12,361 nucleotides of DNA from CAYGZA01 sp964354135. Lineage in GTDB: Bacteria > Planctomycetota > Planctomycetia > Pirellulales > Thermoguttaceae. The notes beneath the pieces were generated by a model that saw nothing but the letters and a program-made list of their open reading frames with translations, ran no database searches and was not told the DNA's origin. Both the position numbers and the translations under genes were made by a program. How positions within the stretch are numbered: position 1 is the first letter of the stretch; every line of letters begins with the position of its first letter. The stretch spans positions 1 to 12,361 of the forward strand of contig CAYGZA010000203.1 of assembly GCA_964354135.1 (NCBI GenBank), in the 5' to 3' direction. Shown piece after piece: positions 6,930 through 12,361 of the stretch.

Positions 6930-7259
6930 TCACGGCGCCGGCGGCTTCACTTCGCCTGCAAGCCAAGCGAGGTAGTCCGCGCTGCCGGCCGCCACCTCCA
7001 AAGCGAGGATCTCGGGCACCTGGTAGGGATGAACGCGGCGGATCGCCTGCTCGATCTCAGGGTAGAGGTCCCGGCGGGTCTTGGCGGTGCAAAGCCATTC
7101 CCGGGTCGTTTCGATCGCCCCCTGCCAGCGATACGTGCTGATGATCGGGCCGAGCACCTGGACGCAGGCGGCCAGACGCTCTTCCACCAGCAGCCGGGCG
7201 ATCTGGGCGGCGCTCTCTTGGGTCGAGGTGGTGGTGTGGACTTGAAGGTACTCGGCCAT
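6930..7259 (-). CDS. cutA: CutA-family divalent-cation tolerance protein
   Basis: The 109-aa product is full length for CutA. It carries the family hallmarks: LVEERLAACVQV at 24-35, the ST.YRWQG strand at 41-47, the T-x-E-W-x-x-x-x-KT block at 51-61 and HPYQVPEI at 77-84. CutA proteins form a ferredoxin-like trimer related in fold to PII proteins; E. coli CutA was linked to copper tolerance, but its biochemical role remains unsettled. The ATG at 7259 lies 3 nt after the stop of the upstream hydrolase gene, which supports co-transcription and probably translational coupling. The fold assignment is firm; a metal role here is only family knowledge. Confidence 0.95.
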   Translation of the reverse strand: MAEYLQVHTTTSTQESAAQIARLLVEERLAACVQVLGPIISTYRWQGAIETTREWLCTAKTRRDLYPEIEQAIRRVHPYQVPEILALEVAAGSADYLAWLAGEVKPPAP

Positions 7260-7262
7260 GCC

Positions 7263-8315
7263 TCACGCGACTTTGTACGCCCGGGACATGTAGAGGCGGC
7301 GGACCACTTCCTCGGCGTGGAACAGGAGCCACTCCTTGCGCGTGTAGACCGCGTGACCGGCGTGGTGCCGGGCGATGCTCCCCTCCTGCCGCCCGTAGTC
7401 GACCAGTAGGGTGATTCCTTCATCGGGAACGATGGCGCCGGCCTCGAAGCGTTCCAGCGGTCCTGCCTCGGCGAGGCCGGACTGAAGCAGGCCGTGGAGG
7501 CGGCGGTCGGCCAGCCACGCCCGCCAGGATGCGAGATTCGGCGCGACGTTCGTGCCGGCGATCCCCAACTGCTGAACGTAGTCGCCTTCGGCGGCGCTGC
7601 GGACTTTGACCAGGCTGGGCGGGAAGGGGGCCCGGTACGCGGGAAGCCCCTCCACCGGCCGGTGATGGACGAAGTGCAGAAGCCGCGCGTAGCCCCCCGA
7701 ATCCCACCCGTAGCGAATCGGCGTGCCGAAGGTCACGAAGTCCAGGCGCACGCCGGGCAAGAGCGGCTCGCGGTCCCGCAGCCGCCGCCAGACGCGGTCC
7801 CACACCGGAATGTCCACCACGCCCACGACCGGCCAGCGGTAATACACCTCGGCGGCCTTGAAGAACCGCTCCACGGCCTCGGGGTTTCCCGACAGCAGGT
7901 TGGTCATGAGGGCAAACACGTTGCCGGCGTGGCTGTGCCCCCAGAGGAGCACCCGCTGCCCGGGCTTCAGGTCCAGCCCGGCCAGCGCGTCGATCAGCCG
8001 CACGGCGCCGTCGGCGCGGCCGAGGTGGTGGTTCTCGCCGGACCAGTGAAGCAGGCGCACCGGGATTCTCCGCCGACCCTGCCGGGACACGGAGGACTCG
8101 AACAACCGGGCGTAGCCGGCGGTGTAGTTCCCCAGGTCGCCGGTGATCTTCTGGGCCAGCCGGCGCACGATCCGCCGGAGGACGCGGCCGGCGTTGGGGA
8201 ACAGCCGGCCCAGCTCGGCGAGCACCCCGAGGGCGTCGCTCCCCACGAAGCTGCCGTGGACCAGGTAGATCGCGGCGACGTTCTCCGCACGCAGCGCCGC
8301 GCCAACGTCGCCCAT
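7263..8315 (-). CDS. Alpha/beta-hydrolase-like protein with GHSHAG nucleophile elbow
   Basis: From ATG 8315 the product is 350 aa. It shows an early oxyanion-type VHGSF (19-23) and the nucleophile elbow GHSHAG with Ser128, as in lipases and esterases. A following FGTPIRYG (196-203) matches the strand after the elbow. Asp245 in GDYVQQLG and one of the C-terminal histidines (318, 321 or 333) are candidates for the remaining triad residues; this is inference. There is no signal peptide, so it should be cytoplasmic. I prefer 8315, 16 nt after the metallophosphoesterase stop; a start at 8435 would overlap that gene by 104 bp and add a Pro/Ser-rich tail with no fold. Substrate is unknown. It lies between the metallophosphoesterase and cutA. 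Confidence 0.85.
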   Translation of the reverse strand: MGDVGAALRAENVAAIYLVHGSFVGSDALGVLAELGRLFPNAGRVLRRIVRRLAQKITGDLGNYTAGYARLFESSVSRQGRRRIPVRLLHWSGENHHLGRADGAVRLIDALAGLDLKPGQRVLLWGHSHAGNVFALMTNLLSGNPEAVERFFKAAEVYYRWPVVGVVDIPVWDRVWRRLRDREPLLPGVRLDFVTFGTPIRYGWDSGGYARLLHFVHHRPVEGLPAYRAPFPPSLVKVRSAAEGDYVQQLGIAGTNVAPNLASWRAWLADRRLHGLLQSGLAEAGPLERFEAGAIVPDEGITLLVDYGRQEGSIARHHAGHAVYTRKEWLLFHAEEVVRRLYMSRAYKVA

Positions 8316-8331
8316 CCGCCGCCGGAACGGC

Positions 8332-9831
8332 TCAGACCCGACGGCCGGGCAGGAACCCGGGCTTAACAGATGGTGCGGGGAAGTGGGGGGCGTGGGTGTG
8401 TAGGCTTGGTGTCGAAACAGATTGGCCTGTGGCATGGCTCGCTCTGCCGGGATCGATGCGATAAACCGTAGTCTCCGAGGGGCTGAAGCCGAGCGACCCG
8501 GACCAAAGCTCGTACGGGCGGCCTTTCCGCTCGTCCCCCTGATAGAACGCCAGGTACGTCATGACGTCGGAAGCGATGAACTCGCGTTCGGCCGGGGCCA
8601 GGCGGGTCGGGGAGTGGATGCGCCGCCACGTCCCCGCGTTGAAATAGACCTGGTTGAGCACGTAGCCTTCGGCGTAACTGGCGTCCAGGGGGACGGTCTC
8701 CGCCGCGTGCGTGTGGCCGTAAACGATGTGTTTCGCCCGGCGATTGCGGAAATCCTGCTCGGCCAGGGCGTGATGGGCGTAGGACCCGCCGGCCGCCCCG
8801 CGGAGTTGATTCAACCACTCCAAGACGGAGCCGGCCCAGCCGGCCGAGGGCCGCTTGCGGAACTCCAGCGCCCCGCGGAGCCCGTCGAGCATCTCCGGCC
8901 GGCCCCACGTGTCGTGCTGGCGGACGAAGTCCAGCGAGACGACTTCCTCCACGAGCCGGTCCCAAACGTGTTTCACCCGCCGCCGCATCGCCGGCGACGG
9001 GCACGTCCGCTCCAGCAGGCCGTCCATCCATACCGCCACGAGGAGGAGCGGGCGGACGTCGTCGATTTCCCCCAGGGCGGCGACAGTCGCCGCGGGAAGC
9101 TCCTGCGCCAGCGGGCCCTCGATCTCCGCCGCAAAGCGATTCACGAGATCCAGGACCAGCACGTCGCCGAGGCTGCCGGCGCCGCGGTCGCCGTCGAAGC
9201 TCACGGGGTCGAAGATGTCGCCGTGCCGGGCACAGACCCGGTGGCGACGCATCACCTGGAGCAGCTCCTCGCTCTCGGCGAAATCGTGGGGGAAGGGCTG
9301 TTCGGCGGGATTGGCCAGTCCCATCTGGCGGGCGATCTTCTGCCGCAGCGGCGTGAATCTCGGGTCCCGCAGGTGGTAGAACCAGTCGTGATTCCCCACC
9401 ATGTAGTGGATCCGCATGGAGACCGGGGCTCCTTCAGCGTCCTGGGCAGGCCGACCCGTGCGGATCGCCGGCGGCACCGTGACGCCCCCCTCAGCCGCCA
9501 ACCCGCGCAGCCAGCTCAGGGCCTCGTCGTTGGCCTGGAGGACGTCGCCGGTAATCCGGGAGACTTGGTCGAAGAACTCCGGGTTATGGGGGTTCCCCCA
9601 GGGACGGACATCGGACATCGAAGCCCAACGGACCGAATGAAGCAAGTCGAGAATATCCCCCAAGAGAACAATATCGATCCGCTCGATCGGCCGATACGTC
9701 CCATCCGCTCGCCACGAGGCCGTCTCGGCCGTTTCCCTAAGCCGGCGGGCAAACAACTCCAGCGCCCCCGGCGAGACCGTCGCCCCGCAGGTGCCGTCGC
9801 TGAGGTGGAGGTCGCTGAGAATCACCAGCAT
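8332..9831 (-). CDS. Calcineurin-like metallophosphoesterase, 499 aa
   Basis: All metal-site motifs of the calcineurin-like fold are present in order: SDLH (Asp7, His9), LLGD (Asp59), GNHD (Asn147, His148), a later histidine in ARHGD (203) and GHTH (His373, His375), followed by NAGTW. The protein is therefore likely an active two-metal phosphoesterase. It is longer than the simplest members because of a helical insert between about 205 and 365. The start at 9831 is well supported: the catalytic strand begins at residue 2 and AAGGA lies 7 nt upstream. There is no signal peptide. The last 35 residues are low in complexity. It leads the four-gene run, with its promoter presumably in 9832-10036, where I see no clear -35/-10 pair. 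Substrate is unknown. Confidence 0.92.
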   Translation of the reverse strand: MLVILSDLHLSDGTCGATVSPGALELFARRLRETAETASWRADGTYRPIERIDIVLLGDILDLLHSVRWASMSDVRPWGNPHNPEFFDQVSRITGDVLQANDEALSWLRGLAAEGGVTVPPAIRTGRPAQDAEGAPVSMRIHYMVGNHDWFYHLRDPRFTPLRQKIARQMGLANPAEQPFPHDFAESEELLQVMRRHRVCARHGDIFDPVSFDGDRGAGSLGDVLVLDLVNRFAAEIEGPLAQELPAATVAALGEIDDVRPLLLVAVWMDGLLERTCPSPAMRRRVKHVWDRLVEEVVSLDFVRQHDTWGRPEMLDGLRGALEFRKRPSAGWAGSVLEWLNQLRGAAGGSYAHHALAEQDFRNRRAKHIVYGHTHAAETVPLDASYAEGYVLNQVYFNAGTWRRIHSPTRLAPAEREFIASDVMTYLAFYQGDERKGRPYELWSGSLGFSPSETTVYRIDPGRASHATGQSVSTPSLHTHAPHFPAPSVKPGFLPGRRV

Positions 9832-10036
9832 CGTACCGTCCTTGGCGCATGGTGCGGCGGCAAAGCTACCACACCGTGATCTTTATCGGCGTCCGGTTGC
9901 AGGGGGCATGAGGTGTATTCCGTGCGAGACAACCCGCTCGGGGGAAGACCTTCGCTGGGGACCGGGGGCTCTGGCCCCGAGGCGAGGTATCGCCCGCCTA
10001 TGGAAGCAGGCGGACCAGGGCCCTAGAATCAGGGTC

Positions 10037-10720
10037 ATGTGCGGACGTTTCACGCTTCGGGCCCCGGCCAGCGTCATCGCCGAGCAGTTCGCCCTGCTCG
10101 ACGTCGCCCCCTTCGACCCGCGGTACAACATTGCCCCTACGCAAGACGTGGCAGCGGTCCGCCGCACGTCCGAGGCAACCGACTCCGCGCGGCAGCTCGT
10201 CCGACTCCGCTGGGGCTTGGTCCCCGCTTGGGCCAAGGACCCTGCGATCGGCAACCGGCTCATCAACGCCCGTGCCGAGACTGCGGCAGAAAAGCCCGCG
10301 TTCCGGACGGCGCTCCGCCGACGCCGCTGCCTGGTCGTCGCCGACGGGTTCTACGAATGGCAGCGGAGCGGCAAGCAGAAGCAACCGTACTTCATCCGCC
10401 TGTGCGACGACCGGCCGTTTGCCTTCGCCGGCCTTTGGGAACATTGGGAAGGCCCGGACCATAGCGCCCTGGAGACCTGCGCGCTACTGACGACGGAGCC
10501 CAACGACCTGATGAAGCCGATCCACGACCGGATGCCGGTGATCCTTTCACCGAGCGACTTCGACCACTGGCTGGACCCGGCCGTGCAACAGCCCGAACAA
10601 CTGGCCTCGCTCTTCCGGCCCTATCCTAGCGAAGAGATGGTGGCGTATCCTGTGAGCGCCTACGTCAACAGCCCGACACGGGACGACCCAAGGTGCATTG
10701 AACCAACGGCCCCGGCATGA
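10037..10720 (+). CDS. SRAP-domain abasic-site protein (YedK/HMCES family)
   Basis: The 227-aa product matches SRAP proteins, which bind abasic sites in single-stranded DNA and form a covalent thiazolidine link through Cys2. Cys2 directly follows the start Met (MCGRFT), which fixes ATG 10037 despite an open frame further upstream. The other active-site residues are visible: Asn77 in RLINARAET, Glu107 in ADGFYEW and His163 in PIHDRMPVIL, corresponding to Asn75, Glu105 and His160 of E. coli YedK. The YNIAPTQ block at 30-36 is also typical. Length is normal. It appears to be transcribed alone, divergent from the metallophosphoesterase gene across 205 bp. No phage or mobile neighbours are seen, so a housekeeping DNA-protection role is most likely. 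Confidence 0.96.
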   Translation: MCGRFTLRAPASVIAEQFALLDVAPFDPRYNIAPTQDVAAVRRTSEATDSARQLVRLRWGLVPAWAKDPAIGNRLINARAETAAEKPAFRTALRRRRCLVVADGFYEWQRSGKQKQPYFIRLCDDRPFAFAGLWEHWEGPDHSALETCALLTTEPNDLMKPIHDRMPVILSPSDFDHWLDPAVQQPEQLASLFRPYPSEEMVAYPVSAYVNSPTRDDPRCIEPTAPA

Positions 10721-10730
10721 GGATGTACTT

Positions 10731-10756
10731 GCCGCCGGTCCTTTGATCCGGCAGGC
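10731..10756. terminator. Hairpin between convergent genes, weak terminator candidate
   Basis: The 8-bp stem gccgccgg / ccggc-a-ggc with one bulged A and a 9-nt loop lies 10 nt past the SRAP stop codon and 9 nt past the stop of the oppositely oriented 43-aa ORF. It could end transcription from both sides. There is no T-run on either strand, so an intrinsic terminator is not certain. Confidence 0.3.
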
Positions 10757-10765
10757 TGTCCCCGA

Positions 10766-10897
10766 TCACTGTCCCCTGATCCAGTCCACCACGAGTTCTA
10801 TCAGAGGCATTATCAGAGCGAGCCCTACTCCAACCAGCGTAATAAGCAGCGGTAAGACCAGCGACCACGCCGGAGAACCTATGTTTCTCCATTTCAT
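10766..10897 (-). CDS. 43-aa single-span membrane protein downstream of the DUF1080 gene
   Basis: This short frame runs from ATG 10897 to TGA 10766-10768. It begins MKWRNIGSPAW, then has a continuous hydrophobic segment, about residues 12-36 (WSLVLPLLITLVGVGLALIM and onward), and ends in DWIRGQ. Positive charges precede the span and the tail is short, as in many small membrane proteins. GAGG at 10903-10906 lies 5 nt before the ATG. The start is 12 nt after the stop of the DUF1080 gene, so the two are probably co-transcribed. An overlapping longer frame from GTG 10901 lacks any such pattern. Function is unknown; a regulator or anchor of a membrane enzyme is possible. Coding status rests on hydrophobicity, spacing and ribosome site only. 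Confidence 0.6.
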   Translation of the reverse strand: MKWRNIGSPAWSLVLPLLITLVGVGLALIMPLIELVVDWIRGQ

Positions 10898-10909
10898 ACA
10901 CGCCTCACG

Positions 10910-11605
10910 TCACGGCTTCAGCGCCTTCATCCGCGGGTTGCGGAACTCGATCGCCCGCGAATGGCTCTGAAGACAGACGTAGCCCGAGAGCGGCTTGTCC
11001 TTGATCTCCGCGACGGTGGTCTGATCCAGGTCGTGGATCACTTGGCCGTTAAGCGTCACTTTGATCCGCGGCCCGCGGCACTCGACGCGGATCTGATTCC
11101 ACTGGCCGGCGGGCTTCGTGGCGTTCACTTTCGCCGCGACGTAGCGGTAGAGCGAGCCGCTGGAGCCGGGCGTGGGAGTCTTGCCGGCGTCGTCGAGGAT
11201 CTGGATCTCGTACGAGGCGAATGAAGGGCGCGTATCCCGCGAGCCGGCGTACTTCGTGCCGCGAATGCCGATGCCGCTGTTGGCCCGCGGGCTCATCCGG
11301 TACTCGACCTCGAACAGGAAGTCGTCGACCTTCTTGTCGTAGCGCAAGAAGCCGAAGCCCTGACCCGTGCAGTGGATGACGCCGTCCCGGACCGACCAGA
11401 TCGGCTTCTTGTCCGTTTCCTTCCCGGAGTTGGAGGCCCCTTCCACGACCCACCCGGTCAGGTTCTTGCCGTTGAACATTGCGATGAAGCCGTCGTCCGC
11501 AGCGGCGGCCGGCCGCGGGGCAACGGCCCCTGCGGCGAAGCAGAGAAGAAATGCCAAGGTCCAACGAGACAACGGCGGAGCAGCGCGGGTTGAGTTAAGC
11601 GGCAT
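10910..11605 (-). CDS. Secreted DUF1080 (3-keto-disaccharide hydrolase-like) protein
   Basis: ATG 11605 has a clear Shine-Dalgarno (AGGGAGA, about 7 nt upstream) and opens a 231-aa protein with a signal peptide: RWTLAFLLCFAAGAV at 14-28 and an AAAA stretch with probable cleavage near residue 36. The mature part is a single DUF1080 domain (PF06439), a concanavalin-like beta sandwich: GFIAMFNGKNLTGW (39-52), IWSVRDGVIHC (69-79), DDFLFEVEYRM (94-104), NSGIGIRG (109-116), YEIQILDD (132-139), GQWNQIRVECRG (167-178), VTLNGQVIHDLD (183-194) and GYVCLQSH..IEFRN (208-223). Some relatives hydrolyse 3-keto-disaccharides; activity here is inferred. This family is greatly expanded in planctomycetes. It is divergent from nagB and followed by a 43-aa membrane ORF. 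A longer frame from 12043 runs through nagB and a repeat and is rejected. Confidence 0.94.
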   Translation of the reverse strand: MPLNSTRAAPPLSRWTLAFLLCFAAGAVAPRPAAAADDGFIAMFNGKNLTGWVVEGASNSGKETDKKPIWSVRDGVIHCTGQGFGFLRYDKKVDDFLFEVEYRMSPRANSGIGIRGTKYAGSRDTRPSFASYEIQILDDAGKTPTPGSSGSLYRYVAAKVNATKPAGQWNQIRVECRGPRIKVTLNGQVIHDLDQTTVAEIKDKPLSGYVCLQSHSRAIEFRNPRMKALKP

Positions 11606-11657
11606 CGGTTTCTCCCTGGGCGTCGATTTCGCCATCGAAGGTAGGGTAATTTCAAAG

Positions 11658-11679
11658 CCCACGGGTTGCAACCCGTGGG
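11658..11679. repeat. 22-bp perfect palindrome
   Basis: The half-site cccacgggttg is followed directly by its reverse complement caacccgtggg, and the symmetry extends outward as caaag / ttttg with one mismatch, giving about 32 bp. It has a T-run on its right side, so it resembles a terminator, but it lies upstream of both divergent genes. I recall palindromes of this kind scattered in planctomycete genomes, so I read it as a dispersed element; an operator is the alternative. Confidence 0.65.
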
Positions 11680-11718
11680 TTTTGCAGCCTGCGGGCCTGA
11701 ATGACGCTGCGTGATTCC

Positions 11719-11744
11719 GGGAGGGCGAGGCTCCTGCCGAGCCG
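11719..11744 (+). repeat. Half copy of dispersed repeat (locus B)
   Basis: The 26 bases starting gggagggcgaggctcc and ending gccgagccg match one arm of the inverted repeat at 3219-3302, in the orientation of the reverse complement of its right arm. Similarity extends outward for about 12 more bases (tgcgtgattcc here, against cgagactct there, weaker). A second arm is missing or strongly decayed. Confidence 0.7.
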
Positions 11745-11832
11745 CACTTCTGGTTGCCATACCGGCGTTTTCTACCCGGCTTGGCGGCGTTCCGAGGAGG
11801 GGGGCAAGGGACCCTCCGGATTTGGCGGGAGG

Positions 11833-11861
11833 TTGACACCGGCCCCGTCAGCCACCAAATT
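11833..11861 (+). promoter_or_regulatory. Candidate promoter for nagB
   Basis: A perfect TTGACA at 11833-11838 is followed after 17 nt by CAAATT at 11856-11861, which matches the -10 consensus at three of six bases. The start codon of nagB is 66 nt further on. The combination of a perfect -35 with a weak -10 is the same as at the candidate promoter near 2354-2382. Supported only by sequence match. Confidence 0.4.
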
Positions 11862-11927
11862 AGTAGGCTCCCACCGGCCGAAGGCCGTTTTCTCCCGCCC
11901 AGACGCAACCAGACGTAAGGAAGGGCA

Positions 11928-12361
11928 ATGGAAGTCATTATCAAGGAAACGTACGAAGAGATGAGCAGGGCCGCGGCACACGCCGTGGCGGAGCTGATCA
12001 ACAGCAAGCCCAATGCCGTCCTCGGGCTGGCCACCGGTTCCACCCCGTTGGGCCTCTACAAGGAGCTCGCGCGGTTGCACAAGAACGACGGCCTCGATTT
12101 CTCGCAGGTCACCGGCTTCAACCTTGACGAGTACGTGGGGCTCACCAAGGACCACCCCCAGAGCTACCACTACTTCATGCACGAGAATCTGTTCAAGCAC
12201 ATCAACATCCCCCCACAGAACGTCTACATCCCCCAGGGCACGACCACGAATTACCGGGCGTTCTGTGCGTGGTACGAGCAGCGGATCCGAGAAGTGGGGG
12301 GGATCGACTTGCAGCTTCTGGGCATCGGCTCGGACGGCCACATTGCCTTCAACGAGCCGAC
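11928..12361 (+). CDS. nagB: Glucosamine-6-phosphate deaminase, N-terminal part (cut by window edge)
   Basis: The frame is open from ATG 11928 through 144 full codons to the right edge. AAGGA at 11917-11921 is 6 nt before the ATG. The enzyme converts glucosamine 6-phosphate to fructose 6-phosphate and ammonia, feeding amino sugars into glycolysis in the cytoplasm. Visible hallmarks are the phosphate loop GLATGSTPLGLY (33-44), NLDEYVGL (65-72) with Asp67, and GIGSDGHIAFNEP (132-144) with Asp136, His138 and Glu143; these align with Asp72, Asp141, His143 and Glu148 of E. coli NagB at a constant offset of five. A longer nagB-fused planctomycete protein (deaminase plus PIG-L-like domain) is possible because the C-terminus is not seen. 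It is divergent from the DUF1080 gene. Confidence 0.95.
   Translation, partial: MEVIIKETYEEMSRAAAHAVAELINSKPNAVLGLATGSTPLGLYKELARLHKNDGLDFSQVTGFNLDEYVGLTKDHPQSYHYFMHENLFKHINIPPQNVYIPQGTTTNYRAFCAWYEQRIREVGGIDLQLLGIGSDGHIAFNEP

Larger units (their letters stand above)
11606..11927. other. Divergent control region between DUF1080 and nagB genes (322 bp)
   Basis: This stretch contains, from left to right, the DUF1080 Shine-Dalgarno, a 22-bp perfect palindrome (11658-11679), a half copy of the dispersed repeat (11719-11744), a possible decayed second arm near 11775-11790, a promoter candidate for nagB (11833-11861) and a small cggcc/ggccg stem followed by TTTT at about 11875-11892. The last could act as a leader hairpin in the nagB transcript. 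No gene is seen in it. Confidence 0.6.

Noticed and set aside
7494..8366. Plus-strand open frame of 290 codons opposite the alpha/beta hydrolase gene
   Set aside because: Such antisense frames arise from GC-rich codon use; it shows no domain, while the minus strand has GHSHAG and other motifs.
8316..8435. Upstream start for the alpha/beta hydrolase
   Set aside because: It would overlap the metallophosphoesterase gene by 104 bp and add 40 Pro/Ser-rich residues before the first strand.
8422..9879. Plus-strand open frame of 485 codons opposite the metallophosphoesterase gene
   Set aside because: Sequence is Arg/Pro/Gly/Val-rich with no fold motif; the minus strand carries all five metal-site motifs.
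9791..10036. Upstream extension of the SRAP protein
   Set aside because: SRAP activity needs Cys at position 2; only ATG 10037 gives this.
10665..10901. Alternative 78-codon minus-strand frame overlapping the 43-aa ORF
   Set aside because: It starts with GTG, overlaps the end of the SRAP gene and lacks the membrane-span pattern seen in the 43-aa frame.
11606..12043. 146-residue N-terminal extension of the DUF1080 protein
   Set aside because: It begins inside nagB and passes through the palindrome and the repeat; ATG 11605 has a ribosome site and a signal peptide.

Overview
The window is GC-rich, gene-dense bacterial DNA, most likely from a planctomycete of the Pirellulales type. This is inferred from the gene set: a giant modular surface protein with an N-terminal LEPR-XLL-like tag (LEDRRLLS), a secreted DUF1080 (3-keto-disaccharide hydrolase-like) protein, a two-part ABC-2 permease, a small RRRFITYEEML-type protein that I recall as a planctomycete hypothetical, and dispersed GGGAGGGCGAGG palindromic repeats. 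No rRNA, tRNA, CRISPR array, transposase, integrase or phage gene is visible. No species call can be made without a search.

Layout. (1) 1-2280, minus: the first 760 residues of a secreted or surface protein with Ig-like modules and a 150-bp FG-GAP/VCBS repeat array that runs off the left edge; two array units are identical base for base. A promoter candidate and an 18-bp perfect palindrome lie upstream. (2) 2678-3136, minus: a 152-aa PsbP/DcrB-like protein. (3) 3137-3483: intergenic DNA with a long dispersed inverted repeat. (4) 3484-4380, plus: a TPR lipoprotein. (5) 4688-4924, plus: a 78-aa conserved-looking protein. (6) 4970-9831, minus: a run of four genes read in the order metallophosphoesterase, alpha/beta hydrolase, CutA, ABC-2 permease; the first three are packed 3-16 nt apart. 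(7) 10037-10720, plus: a SRAP (YedK/HMCES) protein that caps abasic sites. (8) 10766-11605, minus: a secreted DUF1080 protein followed after 12 nt by a 43-aa single-span membrane ORF. (9) 11928-12361, plus: the 5' part of nagB, divergent from the DUF1080 gene and cut by the right edge.

How the parts may work together. The DUF1080 protein and NagB share a divergent control region and both relate to carbohydrate use (outer glycan breakdown and amino-sugar catabolism), but a functional link is only inferred. The metallophosphoesterase and alpha/beta hydrolase are adjacent, intact and probably co-transcribed, making a candidate two-enzyme unit of unknown substrate. The permease has no ATPase gene in the window, so its partner must lie elsewhere. 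No obvious defence system or mobile element is present. The least explained pieces are the 43-aa membrane ORF, the hydrolase pair, the identical FG-GAP units and the palindromic repeats.
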